Source: Aureispira sp. CCB-E
GTDB lineage: Bacteria; Bacteroidota; Bacteroidia; Chitinophagales; Saprospiraceae
Direction of reading: 5' to 3'
NCBI RefSeq assembly: GCF_031326345.1
Contig: NZ_CP133671.1
Span: 4,402,001 to 4,466,000 of the forward strand
DNA length: 64,000 nt
The notes under the pieces are model-generated. The model was not told the DNA's origin. It worked only from the letters and a program-made list of their open reading frames with translations, and ran no database searches. A program made the translations under genes and the position numbers. Shown piece after piece: positions 36,120 through 43,827 of this stretch (position 1 is the stretch's first letter; each line of letters begins with the position of its first letter).

Positions 36120-37584
36120 GAGTCATCCCGAATTTTCTAAAGCACATTGACAAAATAAAAATGTTAAGATAAAATGGATGGCTTTTCTAAGTCTGTAAAT
36201 CGGCATCGAAGTCTTTCGGTGCCGATTTCCTGTTCTAGGACACCAAATATTAATGATAGTAGTCATAGTTGCTCTAAAGTTCCTCAACATCCGAAACAAA
36301 AAATCCATTACCAAAGTAACTAACATCAACATTTTAAGACGATTTTCAAAGAACCAAAGCCTAGGAGACTCCATACCCAACTCTGATTTTCCATATCTAA
36401 AAACCTGTTCAATATCCCATCGTTTCATATAAGAATAGAACATTTCCCATGCTTTGCCACAAGTGTCAATTACTTCATTGGTTAGCAAGTACATAGGAGA
36501 AGTGCCTTTGCGTTTATCACGAACAATAACGAGGTATAAATCTGTTTGGGGAAACCATGGATGAGCTACTTTTCGGTAGAGTATTTTGACGCTTCTCGTT
36601 TCTTTCCGAATATTATCCCATATTAGGCGATGATCCTTAGCTTTTTGTCCCAGAGAAAGACGATAGGTATTTTTCTTCACTCCATTTTCATCAATCAAAT
36701 TATTAAGCTTTTTCCAACGAACTAGAAACTTTGCTTTAAAGTTGAGCATACGTTCTACAAAAACACCATTGGCATAACCTCTATCAAAGACATGAAGCAC
36801 ATCCGCTTGTGTAGATGCTACACGTTTATTTAGAGCATTAAACATCCGATAAAATATCTCCGAACTTTCCTCTTTATGTTTACCTCTTGTGGCAAACCAA
36901 CGCATTTTAGATATTTGAGGAACTTCCTTCGCATGCAAGGAGGTTAAAACTGCACCCGACCACTCAAATCCAGGAACACAAATACGTTTATGCTTATCAT
37001 AATAACCTGGTTTTATTCGTGTTAACCGTTGACTCTTCTTACTGTGTACTGGGCTTAGCCCTTCACTAAACCAACTTTCGGGCTTTTCTAGTACACTATC
37101 ATCCCAGAGCATCAACCAACTTTTTCCTAATTCTTGCTTATCTTCCAATCTAGCAACAAACTCTTCTTCTAAATGTTGATCTATTATTTGGTAATCCCAT
37201 TTCTTACTGCGAAATAAATTACTCACACGTTTTACTCCTGCTTTAGCTTTTTTAGGACCAAGAACTAAGGCGCCTAACTCGGTCAATAGCAAGGCATCTG
37301 AACGATTTCTTGACATTAAAACTGCTATAAATACATTATAAAATGTACGCACCAAACGTTTATCTAAATCTTCATCTAGTTTTAAGAGTAATTTAGACAA
37401 GTATTGATGTGAGCGATGTAAAATTGTCCATCCTGCTCCATTCTCTTTATTGATATTTTCTGTATCTTGTAGTTTATTATAATACATAGGAATCTCTAAT
37501 TTTTTGTGGTAATTAAATCTAGTAGATTCCTATCTTTTTTCCAAAAAAAAAGTCATCGCCGAAAAATTCGGGATGACTCATGTT
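36115..37584 (-). mobile_element. IS4-family-like insertion sequence, apparently intact
   Basis: About 1.47 kb bounded by inverted repeats. The left end reads AACATGAGTCATCCCGAATT from 36115; the right end, read inward on the minus strand from 37584, is the same 22 bases. Either the repeats are 22 bp, or they are 16 bp (starting AGTCATCCC) with CATG as a 4-bp target duplication; the palindromic CATG does not allow a choice. One full transposase gene lies inside. No longer direct duplication is visible in the flanks. Confidence 0.85.
36123..37487 (-). CDS. IS4-family transposase (DDE)
   Basis: 454 residues, full length. DDE catalytic residues: WDDS (Asp129 or Asp130), FDRGY (Asp235) and Glu360 in the Y-(2)-R-(3)-E-(6)-K signature YMKRWDIEQVFRYGK (353-367). 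These place it in the IS4/DDE_Tnp_1 group. It would cut and paste the element through the terminal repeats. The TGA stop codon (36123-36125 on the complementary strand) is formed by bases of the left inverted repeat. No frameshift or internal stop, so the element may still be active. Confidence 0.93.
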   Translation of the reverse strand: MYYNKLQDTENINKENGAGWTILHRSHQYLSKLLLKLDEDLDKRLVRTFYNVFIAVLMSRNRSDALLLTELGALVLGPKKAKAGVKRVSNLFRSKKWDYQIIDQHLEEEFVARLEDKQELGKSWLMLWDDSVLEKPESWFSEGLSPVHSKKSQRLTRIKPGYYDKHKRICVPGFEWSGAVLTSLHAKEVPQISKMRWFATRGKHKEESSEIFYRMFNALNKRVASTQADVLHVFDRGYANGVFVERMLNFKAKFLVRWKKLNNLIDENGVKKNTYRLSLGQKAKDHRLIWDNIRKETRSVKILYRKVAHPWFPQTDLYLVIVRDKRKGTSPMYLLTNEVIDTCGKAWEMFYSYMKRWDIEQVFRYGKSELGMESPRLWFFENRLKMLMLVTLVMDFLFRMLRNFRATMTTIINIWCPRTGNRHRKTSMPIYRLRKAIHFILTFLFCQCALENSG

Positions 37585-37617
37585 AAGACTTGATGATATA
37601 GTTAAACGTAATTATTT

Positions 37618-37650
37618 TTATTTCGTTGTGGTTTCAACAGACTATTGAGT
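37618..37650. repeat. Partial copy of the dispersed intergenic repeat
   Basis: ATTTCGTTGTGGTTTCAACA then GACTATTGAGT matches the right end of the 10460 copy; boundary sequence TCAACAGACTA at 37634-37644. Lies 14-40 bp past the stop of the next minus-strand gene, between it and the IS. Confidence 0.5.
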
Positions 37651-37663
37651 CAATAAACAATGC

Positions 37664-38506
37664 TTATTGTACAATCATTTGTTGTGTTTGGCGAGTTTTC
37701 ACTCCTTGCATCTCAACAACATAGATTCCTGACACTAAGTTTTTGCAATAAATAGAATGAGAAACACCATGATTTAGGATTACATTTTCTGAGTAAACAG
37801 AACGTCCTTCCATATTATACACTTGAATTGTAATCGGTCCAGACTCCCCTTTATTGGTAAACACAAAAGAACCATCATTAGGAATAGGAAAAATATCAAA
37901 ACTAGCCTCTTCTCTATTCAAATCATTGACAGGACTAACAGTACTTTCTGATAATACTACTTGTTCTGTTGGAGAAGTATTGTCACCTGCGGTACCTGAA
38001 CCATTTACAGCCATTCCAATTCCATACACTGTAACGGCTCCTGTTCCTGTCGCAGGCGCTTCCCAAGTTGCAGTAAAAACACCTGTTCCGCTTCTTCCTT
38101 GATGCTCTACAAACTCTCTACCATTACTAATAGACGATAGTTGTGTATTCGATGTTGTTGTTGTCAAGAAATCTCCTGCATTAGCATTTGCAGCATCTAA
38201 AATTACAGCTTGCATACCATACCCACTAGGTGTTCCTCCACTAGTTACATTAAAGCTTATTGTATAGGTATCTCCTGGTACGTAACTTGTTACAGCTGTT
38301 CCTGAAGCATCGCTTACAGTGATATTAATTTGGGGATTAGAAAAAGCCCCGTTGTTGGCATGACAAGCAGTACAATTAGTGCCTAATGCCCCTGGTGCTC
38401 CTGTTCTATCTTGACCACCTATAGCTGCACGTCCTCCTGATGCACTTTGAAGAATAAATAAACAAGCAACCCCGAAAAATAGAACTCCTAGTAATTGTGT
38501 TTTCAT
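37664..38506 (-). CDS. CxxCH-domain T9SS-secreted protein, 280 aa
   Basis: Signal peptide about 1-24 (MKTQLLGVLFFGVACLFILQ...). The N-terminal domain repeats that of the 1855-residue protein: QDRTGAP, then NCTACH (Cys45, Cys48, His49, the same positions), SYVPGDTYTISFNV, REFVEHQGRSG, FTATWEAPATGTGAVTVYG. A type A sorting domain follows from about residue 200 (FDIFPIPNDGSF...) to the end. So it is the bare N-terminal domain plus export signal, without the tandem modules. The CxxCH could bind heme c covalently or form a disulfide; no further cytochrome residues are evident. Paralog pair flanking an IS element. Confidence 0.88.
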   Translation of the reverse strand: MKTQLLGVLFFGVACLFILQSASGGRAAIGGQDRTGAPGALGTNCTACHANNGAFSNPQINITVSDASGTAVTSYVPGDTYTISFNVTSGGTPSGYGMQAVILDAANANAGDFLTTTTSNTQLSSISNGREFVEHQGRSGTGVFTATWEAPATGTGAVTVYGIGMAVNGSGTAGDNTSPTEQVVLSESTVSPVNDLNREEASFDIFPIPNDGSFVFTNKGESGPITIQVYNMEGRSVYSENVILNHGVSHSIYCKNLVSGIYVVEMQGVKTRQTQQMIVQ

Positions 38507-38552
38507 AATTTTAATTTAGATTATTTTTGTTTGTTAACCATTTTTAGTTAAA

Positions 38553-38560
38553 CAAAGGTA
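38553..38560 (-). promoter_or_regulatory. -7 box (TACCTTTG) for the 280-aa secreted protein
   Basis: TAnnTTTG match on the minus strand, 47 bp upstream of the ATG, with a TTTG-type CAAA (38576-38579 on the plus strand) 15 bp further upstream, somewhat closer than usual. Confidence 0.55.
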
Positions 38561-38680
38561 GTCTATACTTGTTAACAAAAATTACAAAAAATTGCAATTC
38601 TATTGCAAAAAATGGCAGTTTGAAAGGTATTTATTCTCAATATGCCTTAGCTTATAGTATAATATTCTCTGCAACTTTCG

Positions 38681-38688
38681 TAAGTTTG
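38681..38688 (+). promoter_or_regulatory. -7 box (TAAGTTTG) for the TPR protein
   Basis: TAnnTTTG match 19 bp upstream of the ATG at 38708, or 46 bp upstream of the alternative ATG at 38735. Confidence 0.5.
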
Positions 38689-38707
38689 ATACATTGCACG
38701 ACCTAAT

Positions 38708-40234
38708 ATGATAGCTTTATTCAAAATAAACATTATGCCTCGATGTCATTTTGCGCTCTGGACGCTGTTCATTAGCATTTTTGGGAGCGGCACCACTTCC
38801 GTTTGTGGACAGGTTATCATTACACTAGAAGATAGCCTCTTATTTAAACAATGTGCGACACTTCCTATAACGACACCCAACTATACTTTTTCTTGCCCTA
38901 CTAACAGGAGATATTGGGAGGATGAATTTGTAAAAGAAGAAAAGCAAGCCATTACAGAACTTCTAAAAGCCTTTGAAAAATCTCCTACTGATCACCAACT
39001 AGCCATCAGCATTGCTCGCAACTACCAATCCGTTCGTGATACCTCTAAGTATAAGACATACCTAACCTACGCCTATCAACAATGTTTGCAACAGTACAAG
39101 CAGTTTCCTGATAGCTTTGAAATTGTACGCAACCTTGTCCATGTGCTAGAAGAAGAGCAAAACTTTCAAGAAGCCGTAACTCTTTTAAATCAATATGTCG
39201 CCAAGCACTCCAAAGACATTCGTGCATTGACTCAATATGCCTTGCAGCTATCTAATCACGGAGCAATACAAAAAGCTAGATTTGTTCTAGAAGAAGCCTA
39301 CTTACTAGCTCCTAAGCATTCAGAAATCTATTTTGCAGCCATGATAGTGGAGTTCAATAATGTTATCCTTCAAGTCAAAAAGCTAGCTTCTTGCCCCAAG
39401 CCGCCATTAAAAAAAATTAATGCCATTTCCATTGAAGATAAATTTTTCAAAAAAGCAATTGCCAACCAAAGGATTACATCAGCCGAAGTGGGCTTAGATG
39501 CAGCCAATATATTTGCAATTTTTCATAGAACTATATTAAAAGTACCCAACAAAAAAATTGGCAAAGAAAACATTGCTATTACTCTCACTCCTTCTGATGC
39601 CAAGTTATTGCGCAAAATTGAAAGAAGTGTTCAAAAACAGTTACAAAGTAGCATTAAGATCCCTGCGTTTGTTTACCCAACCCTATGTGTCATTAAAATT
39701 TTACAAGGTAAAACCAATGATGCCGTTCAAGTATTCAAAAATAGTGGTTCTATTTTAGCACAAAATACAGATTTGTTGCGCTTATTAGCTTTAAGTTATT
39801 GCCTACAATTAGATTATGATAATGCCATATTATTTTTAAGAAAAACCATCTCTATTGTCCCCAATTCCTTGGATTTATATACATTGGGATGCTTGTATGT
39901 TTATCAAAATCAATTAGAAAAAGCTTGTAATATTTTTGACCAAGCAAGAAATATAAACCCACTAAATAAAAAAAACGTTTGTGCAAAAGCTGCCATATAC
40001 ATCCAACAAGGAGACTTTGAGAAAGCCTACAATTTAGTTGATTCTTATCCTAGTTTTCTAAAAGATGATATTGACTCTTTTCACTTGAATTATTTTACCG
40101 CATTGCTTAGCTTGACCAAAGGAAATAAAAATGATGCTTTTAAACGACTAAAAGCCATCCATGCGCAGAGCGAATACAAAGAAAATGCTAAAAAACTATT
40201 AGCACACTTTTTTAAAGCAGAAGAAGAAAAGTAA
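38708..40234 (+). CDS. Exported TPR-repeat protein, 508 aa
   Basis: The first ATG gives 508 residues; the ATG at 38735 would give a tidier signal peptide (MPRCHFALWTLFISIFGSG...VCGQ) and may be the true start. The mature protein is a TPR solenoid: pairs of helices with the A/Y/G spacing, clearest at about 90-215 and 345-500 (e.g. DYDNAILFLRKTISIVPNSLDLYTLG). Predicted periplasmic or surface protein-binding scaffold. The DUF481-like gene 45 bp downstream on the same strand has its own -7 box. Confidence 0.85.
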   Translation: MIALFKINIMPRCHFALWTLFISIFGSGTTSVCGQVIITLEDSLLFKQCATLPITTPNYTFSCPTNRRYWEDEFVKEEKQAITELLKAFEKSPTDHQLAISIARNYQSVRDTSKYKTYLTYAYQQCLQQYKQFPDSFEIVRNLVHVLEEEQNFQEAVTLLNQYVAKHSKDIRALTQYALQLSNHGAIQKARFVLEEAYLLAPKHSEIYFAAMIVEFNNVILQVKKLASCPKPPLKKINAISIEDKFFKKAIANQRITSAEVGLDAANIFAIFHRTILKVPNKKIGKENIAITLTPSDAKLLRKIERSVQKQLQSSIKIPAFVYPTLCVIKILQGKTNDAVQVFKNSGSILAQNTDLLRLLALSYCLQLDYDNAILFLRKTISIVPNSLDLYTLGCLYVYQNQLEKACNIFDQARNINPLNKKNVCAKAAIYIQQGDFEKAYNLVDSYPSFLKDDIDSFHLNYFTALLSLTKGNKNDAFKRLKAIHAQSEYKENAKKLLAHFFKAEEEK

Positions 40235-40255
40235 ACTAATATTTAATGAAAATTG

Positions 40256-40263
40256 TAGTTTTG
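40256..40263 (+). promoter_or_regulatory. -7 box (TAGTTTTG) for the DUF481-like gene
   Basis: TAnnTTTG match only 16 bp upstream of the ATG, which would give a very short leader. Confidence 0.45.
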
Positions 40264-40279
40264 CAGCAAAACTGACAAT

Positions 40280-41071
40280 ATGAAAATTTTTAGCACCTTT
40301 ATTTTAATAACGTTACTCAGTGGAACCCTCTCTGCACAAATCCTAAATGCAGATCGTTTTGGTGCCAAACTAGATTCCACCACTACCTTTAAAGCCCTAT
40401 TCGATGTTGGATTTACCATACAAAAACAAATAGATTTAATTTTTTCATTCGATAGCAAATTAGACTTATCCTATTATTACAAAAGAAGCCTTTTTGTATT
40501 AATTGGCAATTTTAAGCTATTTAGAAGTGGAAGTACCAATATCTTGAATGGAGGTTTTGCTCATGGACGAGTTAGAATTTTAAAAGACAACTGGGTGCAT
40601 CCAGAGTTTTTTGGTCAATATCAACTAGATGGCATTCGAGGTATGGAAACTCGCGTATTGGGTGGTGGAAACTTACGTTTTATCCTAACAGAATATGATC
40701 AAGGACATTTGCACCTCGGCTTAGGAGCAATGTATGAATTTGAACGTTGGAATTATAGTGCCATCCCCTCATCCATTACCATTGCAGACGAAACACCTAT
40801 AGAAAATCACTTTATAAAGCTCAATTGCTACCTTTCATTCACCCAAAAAATAAAGGAACTTGCTTATTTTCAAGTGACCGCTTATTTTCAAGCCCGCCCC
40901 GATAGTTTCATTCGTTATCCTAGAATTTCGCTCAATGGAAAAATGACTTTTAAGTTTACTAAAAACATTCACTTTGCCATTATTTATAACCTATTTTATG
41001 ACGCCCTTCCTCCCGTTCCTATTGATCATCTTTATTTTTCTTTTATCAATAAGTTAACGTTTAGCTTTTAA
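40280..41071 (+). CDS. DUF481-like outer-membrane beta-barrel protein
   Basis: 263 residues: signal peptide 1-19 (ends LSAQ), then amphipathic beta strands in the pattern of a small outer-membrane barrel, ending in a terminal Phe (FINKLTFSF), the classical outer-membrane insertion signature. Strand pairs such as RRSLFVLIGNFKLF-type segments and LHLGLGAMYEFERWNYS fit the DUF481 (salt-induced outer membrane protein) family. Substrate or role unknown. Confidence 0.75.
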   Translation: MKIFSTFILITLLSGTLSAQILNADRFGAKLDSTTTFKALFDVGFTIQKQIDLIFSFDSKLDLSYYYKRSLFVLIGNFKLFRSGSTNILNGGFAHGRVRILKDNWVHPEFFGQYQLDGIRGMETRVLGGGNLRFILTEYDQGHLHLGLGAMYEFERWNYSAIPSSITIADETPIENHFIKLNCYLSFTQKIKELAYFQVTAYFQARPDSFIRYPRISLNGKMTFKFTKNIHFAIIYNLFYDALPPVPIDHLYFSFINKLTFSF

Positions 41072-41082
41072 AGCATTGTTAA

Positions 41083-41129
41083 TTTTGAAAAAACACGAAT
41101 CTGAAAAGCAGATTCGTGTTTTTTCAAAA
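41083..41129. terminator. Bidirectional terminator between convergent genes
   Basis: 21-bp perfect stem with arms 41083-41103 (TTTTGAAAAAACACGAATCT...) and 41109-41129, loop AAAAG. T tracts arise on both strands, serving the DUF481-like gene and the EGF-like lipoprotein gene. Confidence 0.9.
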
Positions 41130-41152
41130 TAGTACAACAATCTACCAATACC

Positions 41153-41662
41153 TTACGCTACATAAGATAAAGTATATGTTTTTTGATCTGCACTATCTAT
41201 TATAGTCAACTGAATTTGGCTACCTACCTTGGCACCGCTATAAGTATAACTGTTTCCAGCTCCTGTTACAATAGTTCCTGACGAAATAACTTCATAATTA
41301 GAGCTACTTATCATAAATGTAATATCATTTTTGACCAATCCATTAAAACTCACTAGAGTAAACTCATACGGATTCGTTGACGAAGCTGTCAAAGTATACC
41401 CAACATTATTAGTTGTATTTGAATTTCCAGCAGCATCTACGGTTACTACTGTGGCACTAACTGAACCTGTTCCTACATACAACTTGTTAACAGCAACACA
41501 ACTAGAATTGTTTCTTTCATAACCATCCTCACAAATACAAGTACCATTACTACAAGTACCATTATTACAAACTACCCCTGAACAAGGATCACAAGAAACA
41601 ACTGTTAATGCTCCCATAATCATCATAGCAAAACCTGCTAAAGAATTCATCAATGTTTTCAT
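41153..41662 (-). CDS. EGF-like lipoprotein, 169 aa
   Basis: Lipoprotein signal ending VVSC (Cys24). Immediately after, residues 24-56 hold an EGF-like Cys cluster (CDPCSGVVCNNGTCSNGTCI then CEDGY), about seven Cys, followed by a beta-rich domain (57-169) without Cys. EGF-like modules are unusual in bacteria but recur on Bacteroidota surface proteins. Predicted outer-membrane surface lipoprotein; partner unknown. Convergent with the DUF481-like gene. Confidence 0.82.
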   Translation of the reverse strand: MKTLMNSLAGFAMMIMGALTVVSCDPCSGVVCNNGTCSNGTCICEDGYERNNSSCVAVNKLYVGTGSVSATVVTVDAAGNSNTTNNVGYTLTASSTNPYEFTLVSFNGLVKNDITFMISSSNYEVISSGTIVTGAGNSYTYSGAKVGSQIQLTIIDSADQKTYTLSYVA

Positions 41663-41845
41663 AAATCATTTTTTAAATTGAATAATTTTACTCTAATACC
41701 TTTTACAAACATCTACTAAAGTCTTACAAATCAATGCCAAGCAACCAACCTACTGTCAATTTGATCTCGATTAAACACATAAATTAGGCAAACATTTCAT
41801 GACTTAATACTCTGTTGATAACTGGCTACCTCTAAATATAAAAAC

Positions 41846-41877
41846 AAAAAAGCACCTCTAAAAATAGAAGTACTTTT
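41846..41877 (-). terminator. Possible terminator after the 615-aa secreted protein
   Basis: Imperfect stem AAAAGCACCTCTA/TAGAAGTACTTTT with 4-nt loop, followed on the minus strand by a T-rich tract (41840-41850). About 80 bp past the stop codon at 41955. Confidence 0.55.
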
Positions 41878-41954
41878 ATTTATTGATTGATTAAATTATT
41901 GTCAAGCAAATAAACGGAAAACAATCATAGATATATTTTCAGCTCCTTCAAGTA

Positions 41955-43802
41955 TCATTGCTTAATCAACTTTCGTTGAATACGTTGATCGTTCATCGTC
42001 AATGCAACAACATAAGTAGCAGTTGGGATATCTTCCAAATCTAGTTCAATCTTATTCAATCCTAAAACTGTTCTTAGAGTACCTTCTTTTATCGTCTGTC
42101 CAACAATGTCTTGAATTTCATAAGTCAGTTCTGCTTCTGCATCAGCATCAAACTCTACAAAAAAGGTTCCTTTTGTTGGGTTAGGATAAATTGCAACGCC
42201 TCCCAAATTATCATCTCCACGAGACAAGACAACGGTATTAGAATATTCAAAGCTTCCATCTTGAGTCAATGATTTTAAACGATAGTATCTAGAACCTATA
42301 CCAGGAAGCACATCGGTATAACTATAATTAGTTAAAGAATTTCCATTATTTAATGCTACTGTTTCTGATAAGACAGCAAAATCTATCCCATTAGTAGAAC
42401 GCTCCAAAACATATCGGTCTACTTGCTTTTCGTCTTGAACCTCCCATGTCAAAAGATTATCTACATCATTCTTCACTCCACTAAAAGAAACTAATTTGGT
42501 GTTTAATAAAATAATAGAAGAGCTAATTGTAAACAAATCGGCTCCTTCTGTATCTACGATAACCAAGTAAACTTCACCAGGGTTTCCTGTTGTTGTTAAA
42601 GTCAAATCCCCTAGAGGCAAGCCAGATGTTGCATTGGTTCCCACATCATTACAATCAACAAAACTACCACCAGTAAACGTTGGGCAAGCAGCATTTACTG
42701 GTCCATACAGAGCAGCTTGTACTCCTGTTATGCCTGCACCAGCTCCTGACACCAAAACATTTAATATAGATGGTCCTGTGGGAGCACATTCTACGGTGTA
42801 AAAAATAGGCTGTTGAGTTAAGTCCATCCCTCCAGAACAAGGAAATCTACCATAAACACTTCTAGCCGCTGCATACTGTTGCAAATCATCCCCAATAGCA
42901 TTAGGGCGAGCATTAATTGGTCCAGGATTATAACTTGGCACACAGATATTATTAACAATCTCTGAGAAAGTACCGCCTCCATTTGTAGCACTTTGAGCAC
43001 CTATACATCCCGATGTATTCCACCAATCTACAGTCGTACTAATCCCATTTCCTGATGGTTGCGTAATTGGTGTAATATTCAAATTCATTCCTACAAAATC
43101 AATACAAGCATTAGAACACTCTGCATCGGTGGTTGTCGTCCATGTTGCGCCCACACTCAAAGGATTGCCATCATTAGTATTAAAATTCAAACCAAACAAC
43201 TGGCAATTGGCTCCTGCCACTGCTGCTGAATAATCTTGTAATGGAAAAATTCCATTTGTTTCCATAGCAACAACAAGATCATTACAAACCAAGCAATAGG
43301 TTTGAGTATGCCCTGTGGTATTATAATTCAAGGCCAAAGTATTCAACGTATCTATCTCACAAATTGTCATCTCCTCACACACCACAATTGGACAGCCCGA
43401 GCCATAAGGTAATGAATAATCCAAACAATTATTCACATCATCATTACCATAAACCTCTACATTAAACCAAGGCTGCCCCACCACTAACAAAGGGGCGACT
43501 GCTGCTGATTCATTATTATCATAATTAACAGCATATAAATTATAAAATCCAGCTGGAACAGCCAAAAAGTCAGGTGTTGGGCTCGTAGCAAAAATATTTC
43601 CTTGATTATCTACTAGGACATATACATGCGTATACAACAGTGGATTTGCTGCATTGCCTGTAGGTGGAGTTCCTTGTACGATTCCTGTTATATTATTAAT
43701 AAAGTCACATTGTGCTGTAGCAGGTTGACTAAAAAGTCCACACAAAAGGAATAATGTTCCTATGCTAAACAGTTGACAATGCTTTGTTATATAGCTAGTC
43801 AT
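41955..43802 (-). CDS. T9SS-secreted protein, 615 aa
   Basis: Signal peptide about 1-30 (LFSQPATAQ). The middle contains Cys-rich beta modules without a named family (e.g. CEEMTICEIDTLNTLALNYN, repeated CxxC pairs), then an Ig-like segment. About 440-530 resembles an Fn3-like strand set (VSFSGVKNDVDNLLTWEVQD, VDRYVLERSTNGIDF, YSYTDVLPGIGSRYYRLK) that often precedes the sorting signal. A type A sorting domain begins at YPNPTKGTF and ends IQRKLIKQ. It lies 25 bp after the 466-aa gene in the same direction, so co-transcription is likely. Function unknown. Confidence 0.85.
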   Translation of the reverse strand: MTSYITKHCQLFSIGTLFLLCGLFSQPATAQCDFINNITGIVQGTPPTGNAANPLLYTHVYVLVDNQGNIFATSPTPDFLAVPAGFYNLYAVNYDNNESAAVAPLLVVGQPWFNVEVYGNDDVNNCLDYSLPYGSGCPIVVCEEMTICEIDTLNTLALNYNTTGHTQTYCLVCNDLVVAMETNGIFPLQDYSAAVAGANCQLFGLNFNTNDGNPLSVGATWTTTTDAECSNACIDFVGMNLNITPITQPSGNGISTTVDWWNTSGCIGAQSATNGGGTFSEIVNNICVPSYNPGPINARPNAIGDDLQQYAAARSVYGRFPCSGGMDLTQQPIFYTVECAPTGPSILNVLVSGAGAGITGVQAALYGPVNAACPTFTGGSFVDCNDVGTNATSGLPLGDLTLTTTGNPGEVYLVIVDTEGADLFTISSSIILLNTKLVSFSGVKNDVDNLLTWEVQDEKQVDRYVLERSTNGIDFAVLSETVALNNGNSLTNYSYTDVLPGIGSRYYRLKSLTQDGSFEYSNTVVLSRGDDNLGGVAIYPNPTKGTFFVEFDADAEAELTYEIQDIVGQTIKEGTLRTVLGLNKIELDLEDIPTATYVVALTMNDQRIQRKLIKQ

Positions 43803-43827
43803 AATTGTTTTTTTTCAAGTTTGAACA

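Noticed and set aside
36115-37584. IS element as a cause of gene disruption
   Set aside because: It sits between genes; neither neighbour is cut.
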